Source of the DNA: Dokdonella sp.
GTDB taxonomy: Bacteria > Pseudomonadota > Gammaproteobacteria > Xanthomonadales > Rhodanobacteraceae
NCBI GenBank assembly: GCA_016712865.1
Contig: JADJQH010000008.1
Coordinates: forward strand, 124,001 to 188,000
DNA: 64,000 bases
Reading direction: 5' to 3'
Shown: one piece after another, positions 8,914 to 25,927 of the stretch
Position numbering within the stretch: position 1 is the first letter of the stretch
Layout of the letters: every line of letters begins with the position of its first letter
Made by a program: the position numbers and the translations under genes
Notes under the pieces: generated by a model
What the model was told of the DNA's origin: nothing
Databases searched by the model: none
The model's input: the letters and a program-made list of their open reading frames with translations, nothing else

Positions 8914-9804
8914 TTGGGCGCCCAGCGCAGTCGAATCCGCCGGATTCTGGACGAAATGTGCGAATTGCCGGTGATCCGCGCGCTGGCCAAGCCGCTTTAC
9001 CGGCGGCGATTTCGCGCACATCGGCGCGGCAATGCGTACTTCGGTGCCTATTCCAGCTTTGCAGAGGCGATGCACGACATTCCGCAAGGCAAGCCGGCGG
9101 ACTACAACACGCAGGCTGCGGCCGATCTCTACAACCATCGTCTGCAGCACGTGGAGGCCAGCGACTATCCGGCGCTGTTCTGGCTGAAGCATTTCCTGGA
9201 TGACGGCGCGCGCCGCATCTTCGACCTGGGCGGGCACGTGGGTCTCAGTTACTACGCATTCGCTCGCCTGGTCGAATACCCCCGTGATCTGCGTTGGCAG
9301 GTCCACGACGTGCCGCTGGTCATGCAGAAGGGGCGTCAGCTCGCGGACGAACGCGGCGTGGCATCGGCACTCGAGTTCGTGGAGCGTGATCAGGCCAGTG
9401 GCTGTGACGTGCTCATGGCCAAGGGCGTGCTGCAATACCTGGATTACGAACTGGCTGGGTTCCTCGTTGGCCTCGATGCATTGCCGCAGCGCTTGCTGAT
9501 CAATCTCACGCCCATGCATCCGCAGCAAACGTGTTTCACCCTGCAGAATATCGGCGTTGCCGTGTGTCCCTACCGTATCAGTGGCGAACCGCAATTCATC
9601 GCCGACCTCGAGGCGCTGGGCTATCGCCTGATGGAACGCTGGGAGCATCATGACCGCGCGATCCGCATACCCTTCGAGCCACAGGCATCCATCGATCGGT
9701 ATCATGGATACTGCTTTGTCCTTGCAGGCGAGCAGGCAAGCGGCGTCCCGCGCGCGGCTCGAATCGACCAGGGGCAGCCGGCGCAAGGCGGGGATATACC
9801 ATGA
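8914..9804 (+). CDS. TIGR04325-type putative SAM methyltransferase, first gene of the NRPS-PKS operon
   Basis: The protein has 296 residues. The family signature AYFGAYSSFAEA lies near the start, and the Rossmann-like motif RIFDLGGHVGLSYYAF matches an SAM-binding region. This fits the TIGR04325 methyltransferases found in polysaccharide and secondary-metabolite loci. The start is uncertain: a TTG at 8914 has GGAGAG five bases upstream, while the first ATG, at 8956, gives 282 residues with a weak site. Upstream frame extensions run into the divergent secreted-protein gene. The stop overlaps the cupin start (ATGA at 9801-9804). It probably methylates the assembly-line product or a sugar; the substrate is unknown. 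Confidence 0.75.
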   Translation: MGAQRSRIRRILDEMCELPVIRALAKPLYRRRFRAHRRGNAYFGAYSSFAEAMHDIPQGKPADYNTQAAADLYNHRLQHVEASDYPALFWLKHFLDDGARRIFDLGGHVGLSYYAFARLVEYPRDLRWQVHDVPLVMQKGRQLADERGVASALEFVERDQASGCDVLMAKGVLQYLDYELAGFLVGLDALPQRLLINLTPMHPQQTCFTLQNIGVAVCPYRISGEPQFIADLEALGYRLMERWEHHDRAIRIPFEPQASIDRYHGYCFVLAGEQASGVPRAARIDQGQPAQGGDIP

Positions 9805-10724
9805 GTGCGACAAATCCGTGTGCCATCGATCTGGACTGGCAGGTTTTTGATCCATGGCGGATCCAGCCGTTCTGCCACCAACTGATGGCGCATCCCTTGC
9901 TGGATATCGGTTCGCTGGTCGAGCTTGGCCAGCGTCTGGAAAGCAAGGGTCGGGTGCGCACCCACAGCAATGATGCGCAGGCCGGCACCTCGTTCAACAG
10001 CGCGCCTCGCCTGCATCCCAATGCACGCTCGGCAGCCGACACGCTGGCGCACATTGCCGATGCGAAAGCCTGGATGTCCCTTCTCAACGTGCAGACCGAT
10101 GCGCAGTACCGCGTGCTGGTGGACGACGTGCTGGATGGTATCGAGCACAGCATTCGCAGCAGGGATCCCGGCATGTGCTATCGCGGCGGCTGGATCTTCG
10201 TCACTTCGCCGCGTACGGTCACGCCCTTCCATTTCGACAAGGAGCACAACTTCCTGTTCCAGGTGCAGGGTCGCAAGAAAGTCTACGTGTGGGACCACCG
10301 CGACACGGTCACCGCGTCCGAGGCCGCACGTGATCGCTTCCACGCCTGTCATGAACGCGACTTGCTTGAGTGGAGCGAGGCCTTGCGAGAACGTGCCCAG
10401 GTGTTCGAACTGCGGCCTGGCGAGGGCGTCTACATGCCGAGCACCAGTCCGCACATGGTCGAGAACGGCGATGGGCCATCCATCACCATGAGCTTCACCT
10501 ACTACACGCGTGCCACCCGGCGCGACAGCTTGCTGCATCGCGCGCATTACCGCCTGCGCGGATATGGACTCAGACTTCCCGCTGTCGGCCAGAGGCCAAT
10601 GCTCGATGCGTTGCTGCACGCGTCACTGCGTTCCATCACCGATGCCAAGGTGTTCGCGCGTCGCCTGGCCGGGCGTTCGATCCGCTCGGACCGTGCCCCG
10701 TATGCGCATGCCGATGTGCACTGA
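9801..10724 (+). CDS. Cupin/JmjC-like Fe(II) oxygenase
   Basis: The protein has 307 residues with a cupin/JmjC-type double-stranded beta-helix core. The metal-binding facial triad is visible as TPFHFDKEHN (His-x-Asp) and the later TSPHMVEN (His). GRKKVYVWD and PGEGVYMPS are typical strands of 2-oxoglutarate-dependent JmjC-like hydroxylases. It is translationally coupled to the methyltransferase (ATGA) and lies three bases before the megasynthase start, so a role as hydroxylase of an amino-acid residue or the peptide product fits. A purely structural cupin cannot be excluded. Confidence 0.75.
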   Translation: MSATNPCAIDLDWQVFDPWRIQPFCHQLMAHPLLDIGSLVELGQRLESKGRVRTHSNDAQAGTSFNSAPRLHPNARSAADTLAHIADAKAWMSLLNVQTDAQYRVLVDDVLDGIEHSIRSRDPGMCYRGGWIFVTSPRTVTPFHFDKEHNFLFQVQGRKKVYVWDHRDTVTASEAARDRFHACHERDLLEWSEALRERAQVFELRPGEGVYMPSTSPHMVENGDGPSITMSFTYYTRATRRDSLLHRAHYRLRGYGLRLPAVGQRPMLDALLHASLRSITDAKVFARRLAGRSIRSDRAPYAHADVH

Positions 10725-10727
10725 CTG

Positions 10728-13700
10728 ATGCGGAACCGGGCCGAAAATCCGCATGTCGATGTGCTGGACGTGCTGCCGCGCTCGCTGCAGCAGCAAAGCG
10801 GCGCGCGCGCGGAGGCGACGTGTGAACTGGATGCAGGGCTGATTTCCGCACTTGGCGCTCGCGCTGCGCGCATCGGCCTCGACCGCGCTTCCATGCTGCG
10901 CGCCGCACTCGCGTTGCTCGACCTGCGCCTCACCGGTAACCCGGAGGTGATCCTCGCGGATGCGCAAGGATCCATGCAGGTGTACCCGAATCCAATCGAC
11001 GCCGATCTCGATGCGTGGCTGGTGCAGTCCGGCTCGGCGCAAGCGCCTGTCGAGCGCGATGCGCCGTGCAGTCGCATCGGCTCCTGGCATCTTGCCGACG
11101 CCGACCTTGGTTCCGGTTTGTGCTGGCAACTGGATGATGGCAATGCATCGTGCATCCATGTCTCGGACGCCGGCGGCGATCTCGGGGCATCCGCTTTGCA
11201 GGTTCTGGCGCGCGCGATGCGCGAGATTCTTTGCGGCTTGGCTCGTGCGCAACGATGGAACGAGGTCCAGGCGGTCTCCGCCGAAGAACGCCGCGTCCAG
11301 GTGCAAGACTGCAACGCCACCGATGTACCGCGCAGGAAAGAAGACACGGTAGCTGGCCTGTTTGCCGAGGTGGCCCGCGGTGCCGCCGGGAAGATCGCGG
11401 TGATCGACGGCTCACGCAGCCTGAGCTATGCGGAACTGGATCGGCGATCCAGCCTCGTTGCCCGCACCCTCATCGCTGACGGCGTGCAACCCGGCAACAC
11501 GGTCGCGATGCTGATGGAACGCAGCAGTGAAGCGCTGCTGGCCATGCTCGGCATACTCAAGGCCGGCGCCGCCTACCTGCCGCTGGATGCGGCATACCCC
11601 GCCGAGCGTCTCGCCTTCATCGTCGCGGACTCGGCCGCAGTCCTGGTCATCCGCGCTGACGAAATGCCGGCATCGCTGTTGGATGCGAGTCTGCCGTCAC
11701 GCACGCTGGCTGAACTCGAAGCAGAAGGCGCGCGGCGTGATGACGTGGCCATGCCGAGTGACATCAACGGCGAGACGCTTGCCTATGTCATGTACACCTC
11801 GGGTTCTACCGGCGTGGCCAAGGGTGTGGAGATTCCGCATCGCGCGATCATCCGCCTGGTGCGGGGCGTGGACTATGTCGAGCTGGGCCATGCGCCGCGC
11901 ATCCTGCATGCAGCGCCGCTCGGCTTTGATGCCGCCACCTTCGAGATCTGGGGAGCGCTGCTCAATGGCGGCAGCGTGGTCGTGCATGCGCAGCGCATAC
12001 CCACGGGTGCGGGCCTGGCGCAGTGCATCGCCACGCATGGAGTGCAAGTTGCATGGCTGACCGCAGCCTTGTTCAACAGCATCGTTGATGGCGATCCGCG
12101 GCATCTGGAGCGGCTCGACCAGTTGCTGATCGGCGGCGAGGCGCTCTCGGTTGCGCATGTGCGCAAGGCGCTCGCTGCATTGCCGAACACCCGCATCATC
12201 AATGGTTACGGCCCCACCGAGTGCACGACCTTCGCCGCGACCTGGTCGATTCCGCACGACTTGGCGGATGAAACCACGTCGATCCCGATCGGCTATCCGA
12301 TCGCAAACACCCGCCTGCATGTGCTGAATGCGCGCGGCGAACTGCTGCCAACCGGCATTCTCGGGGAACTCCACATCGGCGGCGCCGGGGTGGCGCGTGG
12401 CTATCTGGCGCGCCCCGAACTCAGCGCCGAACGCTTCGTGGTCGATCCGTTTGCGGATTCGGGTTCGCGCATGTATCGCACGGGCGACGTGGTGCGACGC
12501 CTGCCGGATGGGGCCATCGAATACGTCGGGCGCAGCGACCATCAGGTCAAGATCCGCGGCTATCGCATCGAGCCCGGCGAGATCGAGGCCGCGCTTGTCG
12601 CGCATCCGGATGTGCGCTTCGCAGCGGTGCTGGCGCGCGAGGACAGGCCAGGATTGCAGCGCCTGGTCGCCTATCACGTCGACGCGGTGCCGGTTGCCGG
12701 ATCGGTGCTGCGCGCGCATCTCGCCCGCAGCCTGCCCGCCTTCATGCTGCCCTCGATCTTCATGCAACTGGATGCGATGCCGCTGACCGCCAACGGCAAG
12801 CTGGACCGACGTGCGTTGCCGGCACCCGACATGCGGCGACCGCAACTGGCGGTGGCGTACTCGGCACCAGTCGGTGCGCAGGAACGGCGCCTGTGTGCGC
12901 TGTTTGCCGAGCTGTGCGCAATTGACGAAGTTGGACGTGACGACAATTTCTTTGATCTCGGCGGCAATTCCCTGCTCGCCGTGCAGGCCGTCGCGCGCAT
13001 CGATGAAGGCTCGCAGCGGCTGGCCATCACCGACTTCTTTCATTCACCCACGCCGCGGGCGTTGGCGGCCTTGCTCGACGGCAGTCGCGCGACGGGAGTT
13101 GCGCGCGAGCGGATCAGCACGCGCACGGGCGAAGCGGGCAACGAACCCATTGCCGTCATTGCCGTGGCCGGACGCTTCCCCGGCGCGAGCGATGTCGATG
13201 CGTTCTGGACAAACCTGTGCGAGGGTCGCGAATCGATTACCCGCTTCGGCGTGGATGAACTCGATCCATCGGTTCCACGCGCCGAGCGCGAACATCCCGA
13301 CTACGTGCGGGCGCGCGGAATCATTGACGGTGTCGAGGATTTCGATGCGGCGTTTTTCGGCATCAGCCCGCGCGAGGCGGAGTTGACCGATCCACAGCAG
13401 CGCATCTTCCTTGAGCTGTGTTGGGAATGCCTGGAGCGCGGCGGACAGGTACCGGACCGGCATGCTGTCCCCGTTGGCGTGTTTGCCGGCATGTACAACG
13501 CAAGCTATGCGCAACGCCATGTCGCTGCGCATCCGGAACGCGTCGAGCAACTCGGTGCATTCCAGGTAATGCTGGCCAACGAGAAGGACTACATCGCCAC
13601 CCGCGTCGCGCACAAGTTGAACCTCACTGGTCCCGCGGTGAGCGTGCACACCGCTTGCTCGACCTCATTGGTGGCGATCTGCCAAGCCGTGGAAGCCTTG

Positions 13701-16700
13701 CGCAATGGACGTTGCGGCATGGCCCTGGCCGGCGGCGTATCGATCACCTGTCCGCCGCGCAGCGGCTATCGCTACCAGGAAGGCGCCATGCTCTCGCCGG
13801 ACGGCAGCACGCGCACTTTCTCCGCCCAAGCCCAGGGCACGGTGTTCAGCGATGGCGCGGCCGTGGTGCTGCTCAAGCGCCTGTCCGATGCGCTGGCCGA
13901 TGGCAATCCGGTGATTGCGTTGGTGCGCGGCAGCGCGGTCAACAACGATGGTGGCGACAAGGCCAGCTTCACCGCGCCCAGTGAGGCGGGGCAGGCCGCG
14001 GTGATTGCCATGGCGCACGACGACGCCGGCATCGAGGCGCGTTCGATCAGCTATGTCGAGGCGCACGGTACCGCCACGCCACTGGGCGATCCGATCGAAC
14101 TGGCCGGTCTCAACACCGCGTTCCGACGCAGTACCCAGGAGTGCGGTTTTTGCGCCATCGGTTCGCTCAAGAGCAATGTCGGGCACACGGTGATTGCCGC
14201 CGGTGCAGCCGGATTCATCAAGACTGCGCTGGCCCTGCAACATCGCCTGCTGCCCGCCAGCCTGCATGCGGACACGCTCAACCCGGCCATCGACTTTTCC
14301 CGTTCGCCATTCGTCGTGAACACCGCGCTGCGCGAGTGGCAGGGTGCGTTTCCCCTGCGTGCCGGTGTCAGCTCATTCGGCGTCGGTGGCACCAACGCCC
14401 ACGTGGTGTTGGAGGAAGCGCCGGCTGTGCCCGCATCGGATGTCGCGCATGGAGCGCAGCTGCTGATGCTGTCGGCGCGTACGCCGGCGGCGCTGGCAGT
14501 GCAGGCACAGGCCTTGGCTGCGCATCTTGAGGCGCAGCCCGACCTCAACCTGGCGGACGTCGCCTTCACCCTGGCACAGGGCCGCAAATGCTTTGCGCAG
14601 CGCGCCGCCGTGGTCGCGGAAACCTGCGTCGAAGCCGCGACGCAGCTGGCATCGCTGCGCATCGGTGACGCAGCGTCGATGCGATCGAGTGATGGCGTGG
14701 TCATGCTGTTTCCGGGGCAGGGTGCGCAGTACGCCGGCATGGGCCGACAGTTGCACGCACAGGAACCGATGTTCCGCGAGGCACTGGATCGCTGCGCCAG
14801 CCTGCTGGTCAGCGAACTGGGATTCGACTTGCGTGATCGCCTGTTTGCGGATGATCCGGCTGCCTTGCTCGACACCGGCATCACCCAGCCGGCGACCTTC
14901 GCCATCGAGTACGCCCTGGCGCAATTGTGGATGGGCGCGGGCATTCAACCCGTCGCCCTGATCGGCCACAGTGTCGGTGAGTTTGTCGCTGCCGTGCTGG
15001 CTGGCGTCATGTCGCTGGAGGATGCCCTGCGCGTGGTCGCGCGGCGCGGTCGCCTGATGCAGGCGCAAGCGGCGGGGGCGATGTTGTCGGTCCGCCTCGA
15101 TGAGGATCAGCTGCGCGCACGCTTGCCGGCTTCACTCGATCTTGCCGCAGTGAATGCGCCGATGGCCTGCGTGGTCTCCGGTGAAATTGCGGATATCGAA
15201 ACCCTGCGCATTGCGCTTGAAGCCGACGGCATTGCCTGTCGTCCCTTGCGTACCTCGCATGCCTTCCATTCCGCGATGATGGATGCGGTGCTGGCGCCGT
15301 TTGCCGTCGAACTGGCCGGAGTTGCGCTGGCGCCGCCGCGAATTCCCATCGTTTCCAGTGCCAGCGGCGAGCGCCTGTCGGATGCCGAAGCGACCTCGGT
15401 GGACTACTGGACCCGGCACCTGCGGGCCACGGTGAAGTTCTCCGCCGCGCTCAAGTTTGCCCTCGCGCTATTGCCACGCTCAGTACTGCTGGAAGCGGGA
15501 CCGCGCGCAACCCTGGTCACGCTCGCGCGCCAACACACGCCGCGACCGCATGCAGCCATTTCCACGCTGTCGGATACGCCGGATTCCGAGGTGACCAGTT
15601 GGCGCAAGGCCTTTGGGCAGCTTTGGTGCGAAGGCGTGAGCCTGGACCTGCGCCAGCTCGACCGGCGCTCGCGCAAGCAGCGCCTGTGCCTGCCGACCTA
15701 TCCCTTCGAGCGCCGCCGTCACTGGCTGGACGCCGGTGCGGGCATGGCCCCCATGGCACGAGCTCCAACAGACATTCCATCAACCTTCATTGCGATGCCG
15801 GAGATTCCCATGGCCGACCAGCCTGCACCCAGTGCTGCCACCGACCGCCGTCCCGTGCTGCTGGCCCGCTTGCGCTCCGCAATCGAGGACGTCACCGGAA
15901 CCGAGATTGCCGAAGCCGAACAGTCGATGAGCTTCATCGAGCTCGGGCTCGACTCCCTGGCCCTGACCCAACTGGCCCTGCACCTGTCGAATGCGCTGTC
16001 GCTCAAGCTGACCTTCCGCCAACTGATGGAAGACGTGTCTTCGCTGGAACTGCTGCTCGCGCATGTCGACGCACTGATGCCCGCCGATGCGATGGCTGCG
16101 CCGACACCTCAAGCAACATCCGCGACGCTCGTGCCTGCGATGCCTGCTGCGATGTCGCTCGGCGCAGGAGCGCCCGCAGGATTGTTGCAGCAGGTCATCC
16201 AGCAGCAGATGCAGATCATGCAGCAGCAATTGGCGATGCTCGGAGCTTCGCCAGCGCAAGCTCTCGCTGCTGCCGTGCCAGCGGTGTCCGTTGCACCAGC
16301 GACTCCGGCGCCGATGCCGGCACCCGCAGCAGCACCCGCCAACACCAGCGACGAGGAAGCGGCCGCCGCGCATACGCGCTACGACGTGAAGAAAGCCTTT
16401 GGCGCCATCGCACGCATCCATTCCGTGCGCAGCGAGGTGACCGAGCGCCAGCAGCAACGGCTGGCGGCATTCATGCGCCGCTACATCGCGCGCACCACGC
16501 GTTCCAAGGACTACACCACCGAACATCGCCCGCATCTGGCCGATCCGCGCGTGGTCAACGGGTTCCGTCCGCTGCTCAAGGAAATCATCTACCAGATCGT
16601 GGTCGACCGCTCGCAAGGCTCGCGCCTGTGGGACATCGACGGCAACGAGTACATCGATGCGCTCAACGGCTTCGGCATGAATCTGTTTGGCTGGCAGCCG

Positions 16701-17923
16701 AAGTTCGTGCTTGATGCAGTCAAGGCGCAGCTGGATCGCGGCTACGAGATCGGGCCACAGCACGTGCTGGCGGGCGAGGTCGCGCGCAAGGTGTGCGAGG
16801 TGACGGGATTCGATCGTGCCGGCCTGTGCAACACCGGCTCGGAAGCGGTGATGGGGGCGATCCGCATTGCGCGTACGGTGACGGGTCGCAACACCCTGGT
16901 GATTTTCACAGGCTCCTATCACGGCATCTTCGATGAAGTGATCGTGCGCGGCACGCGCAGCCTGCGCTCGGTGCCGGCTGCCCCGGGCATCTTGCGCAAC
17001 ACGGCGGAAAACGTGCTGGTGCTCGATTACGGCACGCCGGAAACCCTGGCCATCATCAAGGAGCGTGCCAAGGAGATTGCAGCGGTGCTGGTCGAGCCGG
17101 TGCAGAGCCGGCGCCCGGATTTCCAGCCGCGCGAATTCCTGCACGAGCTGCGCGCCATCACGCGTGACTCCGGCAGCCTGTTGATCTTCGACGAGGTGGT
17201 CACCGGTTTCCGTGCGCATCCGCGCGGCGTGCAGCAATACTTCGATATCGACGTGGACCTGGCGACCTATGGCAAGGTGGTCGGTGGCGGCTTCCCGATT
17301 GGCGTGATTGCCGGCCGCCGCGCGTACATGGACGCGCTGGATGGCGGGCACTGGCAGTTTGGCGATGACTCCGTGCCCACCGTGGGCGTCACCTATTTTG
17401 CCGGCACCTTCGTGCGTCATCCGCTCGCCCTGGCCGCAGCCAAGGCCGTGCTCGATCACCTGGCCGAGCAAGGGCCCGCGCTGCAGGAAGGCCTCAATGC
17501 GCGCACCAGCGCGATGGTGGACAGCATGAACCGCAGTTGCCGCGAGCTGGGCGCGCCAATCAACATCGTGCACTTCGCCTCGGTGTGGAAAGTGGCCTTC
17601 CTTGAGGATCATCCCTTGCAGGATCTGCTGTTCGCGATGATGCGCAGCCGCGGCATCCACATCCTCGACAATTTCCCCTGCTTCATGACCACGGCGCATG
17701 CGGTTGCGGATTTCAGCGCCATCGCGCAGGCCTTTCGCGAATCCATCCTTGAGTTGCAGGAGGCGGACTTCCTGCCATGCGACGCAGCGGCGACCACCAG
17801 CAGTTTCGACGCCAGCAAACCGCCGGTTGCCGGTGCGCGTTTGGGCAAGGATGCCGACGGAAATCCCGCCTGGTTCGTGCCGAATCCGGATGTGCCCGGC
17901 AAGTACCTGAAGGTGGATGCCTG

Positions 17924-17924
<1 letters not shown>
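10728..17924 (+). CDS. Hybrid NRPS-PKS-aminotransferase megasynthase
   Basis: The protein has 2398 residues. Residues 1-200 resemble a degenerate condensation-domain tail with no HHxxxDG, ending in a post-C linker. An adenylation domain spans about 205-700 (YTSGSTG near 355, NGKLDRR at 689). Its binding-pocket residues read DAFWLGGTFK, one change from the known Val code DAFWIGGTFK. PCP follows (FFDLGGNS, Ser 747). Then a ketosynthase at about 805-1230 (Cys977, His1113, His1153), an acyltransferase (GHSVG, Ser1415; HAFH, malonyl type), ACP (LGLDS, Ser1743), a Gln-rich linker, and a class III aminotransferase (PLP Lys2183 in YGKVVGGG). There is no KR, so the beta-keto group should be transaminated to a beta-amine, as in the mycosubtilin/iturin starter enzymes. 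The stop overlaps the next NRPS start by one base. Confidence 0.9.
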
Positions 17925-22917
<4,993 letters not shown>

Positions 22918-22921
<4 letters not shown>

Positions 22922-23685
22922 CGGCCGAGCCGCTGTGGATCAGCGTTGCCGGTGGGCGCCTGTTCGGTGTCTTGCACATGCCGGATGTTCCCGTGCGTGC
23001 CGGCATCGTCCTGTGCGCTCCGTTTTTCCACGAGCTGGTGCGCAGCCAGCGCCTGTTTGCCCTGCTGGCCGATGCCCTTCGTGGCCACGGCTTCGCCGTG
23101 TTGCGCTTCGACTATCTCGGCACTGGTGATTCCGAAGGCAGCGACGAATCCTTCACCTTGCTCGGTGCGGCACGCAGTACGGCGGCTGCCGTGGACTTGC
23201 TCGGCCAACGCGCAGGACAGGTGCCATTGATCGGCCTTGGCATCCGCGCGGGCGCACATCCGGCAGCCGAGATGTTCAAGCAGGGGGAGGTCGAACGTCT
23301 CTGGCTCTGGCAGCCGATCCTGCGTGGTCGTGATTATCTTGAGCAGTTGCGCGAACGCGCCCATGTCGAGCGCCAGTCCAGTGAACGCTACGCGCATCCG
23401 CTTCCCGATCTTGCCGAAGACATGGATACCGTCATGGGATTTCCATGTGGTGCTGCCTTGCGTGATGAGCTCGGTCACGCCGAGCTTGCACTTGATGGCA
23501 TGGACGCAACGCGCCTGACCGTTCTCGATGTCAGCGCACCGGAAGGGTTGCCGGCTTTATCCACGATGCTGGTGTTGGACGAATCGCTTGCGGCATGGGC
23601 CGATCAACTCGACATGGCGCGTGTCGCCGTCGCACCGATCAAGGCCCTGGCTGCCCGCCTTGCCGAAACCGGATTTCGAGCATGA
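22918..23685 (+). CDS. Alpha/beta hydrolase-like protein, XrtA hydrolase-2 type
   Basis: The protein has 255 residues with an alpha/beta-hydrolase N-half: VLCAPFFHEL forms the oxyanion-region strand and FAVLRFDYLGTGDSEG is the characteristic loop. The nucleophile elbow reads GIRAG, with Arg where Ser is expected, as in exosortase A-associated hydrolase 2 (TIGR03101), whose elbow is typically GLRLG. A normal Ser esterase mechanism is therefore unlikely. The gene overlaps the NRPS stop and the next hydrolase start by four bases each. A role in release, editing or hand-over of the carrier-bound product is inference from context. Confidence 0.8.
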
Positions 23686-24473
23686 GCCAGGAGGCCATCG
23701 TTCAGCTGGGTGGTGACCGCTTCGGCTTGCTCAGTGGCGGCGATGCCAGTGTGCAGGGCGGCACCTGCCTGCTGTTGCTCAATGCCGGATTCATCCATCG
23801 CAGCGGTCCGTTCCGGCTGCATGTGCGCCTTGCCCGGCGACTTGCGCAGGCGGGCATCGCCAGCTTCCGCTTCGATGCGCCCGGAATCGGCGATGCCCTG
23901 GCGCGCAGTGATCGTCCCCTGCTGGAAACCATGCGCGCCGACATGGACGCGCTGGAACAGCAACATGGCTTCCGTCGCTTTGTCGTCGGCGGTTTGTGCA
24001 GCGCGGCCGATCTGGGCTGGCAGCTGGCGCTCGCGGATCCACGCGTGGTCGGCGTGCTGTCGATTGATGGCCTGGCCCGCACGGGGTGGTGGTATCGCTG
24101 GGCACGCCTGCGCCGCCTGCTGGCGAAACCTCCGGCTGCCTGGATGCAGTCCCTGAAGCGACATTCGCGCAGGCGCGCCGCTTCCAGCATGAGTGCCGCC
24201 GAATTGCGTGATTGGCCAGAGCCGGGCGTTGAACGTGGACAGATCAAGGCACTGGTCGAGCGCGGAGTTGCACTGATGTTCCTGTTCACCGGCGGCGCCG
24301 GCTACTTCCTGCATCCACGCCAGTTCGGGGAAACCTACGGCGCGGCGAGCAAGGCCGAATCTGTGCAGTTTGACCACTGGCCGCAGTGCGACCACACGTT
24401 CTTCAAGGAAACGGACAGGCGAAAACTGATCGAGCACCTTGCGCAGTGGATGACGCGACGATTCGCGCCCTGA
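23682..24473 (+). CDS. Alpha/beta hydrolase, XrtA hydrolase-1 type, Cys at nucleophile position
   Basis: The protein has 263 residues with an alpha/beta-hydrolase core: LLLLNAGFIHRSGPFRLHVRLAR, then FRFDAPGIGD, which matches the RFDYRG-type loop. The elbow reads GLCSA, placing Cys where Ser normally lies. Exosortase A-associated hydrolase 1 proteins (TIGR03100) typically show GLCDA there. The late QCDHTFF may give the catalytic His. It is the last gene of the overlapping operon (ATGA at 23682-23685). A Cys-nucleophile acyltransferase or hydrolase acting on thioesters would fit the missing thioesterase; that link is inference. Confidence 0.8.
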   Translation: MSQEAIVQLGGDRFGLLSGGDASVQGGTCLLLLNAGFIHRSGPFRLHVRLARRLAQAGIASFRFDAPGIGDALARSDRPLLETMRADMDALEQQHGFRRFVVGGLCSAADLGWQLALADPRVVGVLSIDGLARTGWWYRWARLRRLLAKPPAAWMQSLKRHSRRRAASSMSAAELRDWPEPGVERGQIKALVERGVALMFLFTGGAGYFLHPRQFGETYGAASKAESVQFDHWPQCDHTFFKETDRRKLIEHLAQWMTRRFAP

Positions 24474-24587
24474 CATAATCGACATTCAGGGGAAGGTGCC
24501 CGGACGCTTGCACGCCAAGAAGCGGCCGGGTGGATCAGGATCGGTACATCTCGCCACGTTGCCGGCGGGAGCCACAAGGAATTCTTC

Positions 24588-25871
24588 ATGAACACGCATG
24601 CATGGGCGGGTGTCGTCCGCGCGCTGGTTTCGTTTTTGCTGATTGCAGCTTCCGGCATGGCCGCCGCGGCCATTCCGGGCGATCTTCATCTGACTCTCTA
24701 CGCTTCCGGGTTGAATGATCCGGTGGCGATCCGCAGCCCCATGGACGGCAGTGGGCGCATGTTCGTGCTGGAACGCGGTGGAAACATCCGCGTCATCAAC
24801 GCAGCGGGCACCCTGCTGCCGACGCCCTACTACACGCGCAGCGTGGATACCGGCGATGTCGAACGCGGCCTGCTCGGCATCGCCTTCGATCCGTCCTTTG
24901 CCAGCAATGGCATCCTCTACATCGTCTACACCGCGACCGGCGCCAACGGCGAAATCCTGCGGCGTCTGGACGCAACCAGTCCTTCAGCCAACACATTCTC
25001 CGGCACGGATACCGAAGTCATGCGCATTCCGTTGTTCTACAACCACAACGGCGGCGACATCCACTTTGGTCCCGACAACTACCTGTACTGGAGCACCGGT
25101 TCCGGCACTGGCTCATTCGATCCGGAAGACCTCGCGCAAAACCTGTGGAAAAAGAACGTCGGCAACATCGACTATTTCCTGATGGGCAAGATCCTGCGTC
25201 TCAACGTGCGCGCCACCACGGCATCGGCCAGCGCCAACATGTGCGGCGCCACCGCCGGACAATCGGCGCAATACGCGATTCCGGCGAGCAACCCGTACGC
25301 AGGCACGGCCAACACCTGTGCGGAAATCTGGGCCTACGGTTTCCGCAATCCCTGGCGCTTCAGCATTGATCGCGCCAACGGCGATCTCTACATCGGTGAC
25401 GTCGGCGAAGGCAACTGGGAGGAGATCAGCCGCTTTCCGGCAGCGGGCGGCAGCAACCGCAACTTCGGCTACCCGCAATGCGAGGGCAATCATCCAGGCC
25501 GCCCCGGCGGCACCGGCAATACCTGTCCGGCCACCTACGGATCCCTGGCGCCGATCATGGAGTACTCGCATGCCAACAGCCGCTGCTCGGTGGCCGGCGG
25601 CGTGCGCTATCGCGGCCCGATTGGCCCCTTGAATGGCGACTACATTTTCGGTGATTCCTGCACCAGCGAAGTCTTCGTCGGCAGCCAGGGCGGTGGTGGC
25701 AACTGGAGTTTCACGGTATTCGACTCCAACATCGATCCCGGCTATGGAACCGTGGTCGCCTTTGGCGAAGGCCAGAATGGCGACCTGTTCCTGGTCGATC
25801 ACCAGAACGGCAACATCTGGCGCTTCGACTCGGCCGCATCGGATCTGATCTTCGCGAACGGGTTTGATTGA
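24588..25871 (+). CDS. Secreted PQQ-dependent sugar dehydrogenase-like protein with C-terminal tag
   Basis: The protein has 427 residues with a signal peptide ending near GMAAAA. The six-bladed propeller of the glucose/sorbosone dehydrogenase family is recognisable in LLGIAFDPSFASNGILYIVYT, YNHNGGDIHFGPDNYLYWSTG, AYGFRNPWRFSID, GEGNWEEI and the final VVAFGEGQNGDLFLVD. Such proteins oxidise sugars with PQQ in the periplasm or outside the cell. The product ends in DLIFANGFD, the motif shared by other secreted proteins here. AAGGAA seven bases before the ATG supports the start. A gap of 114 bases follows the NRPS operon, so it may be a separate unit. Confidence 0.8.
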   Translation: MNTHAWAGVVRALVSFLLIAASGMAAAAIPGDLHLTLYASGLNDPVAIRSPMDGSGRMFVLERGGNIRVINAAGTLLPTPYYTRSVDTGDVERGLLGIAFDPSFASNGILYIVYTATGANGEILRRLDATSPSANTFSGTDTEVMRIPLFYNHNGGDIHFGPDNYLYWSTGSGTGSFDPEDLAQNLWKKNVGNIDYFLMGKILRLNVRATTASASANMCGATAGQSAQYAIPASNPYAGTANTCAEIWAYGFRNPWRFSIDRANGDLYIGDVGEGNWEEISRFPAAGGSNRNFGYPQCEGNHPGRPGGTGNTCPATYGSLAPIMEYSHANSRCSVAGGVRYRGPIGPLNGDYIFGDSCTSEVFVGSQGGGGNWSFTVFDSNIDPGYGTVVAFGEGQNGDLFLVDHQNGNIWRFDSAASDLIFANGFD

Positions 25872-25927
25872 GACATCCTGGATTTCGTGAGTTGTGCTTT
25901 AGTGCATGCGTCTATCATGACCGAACG

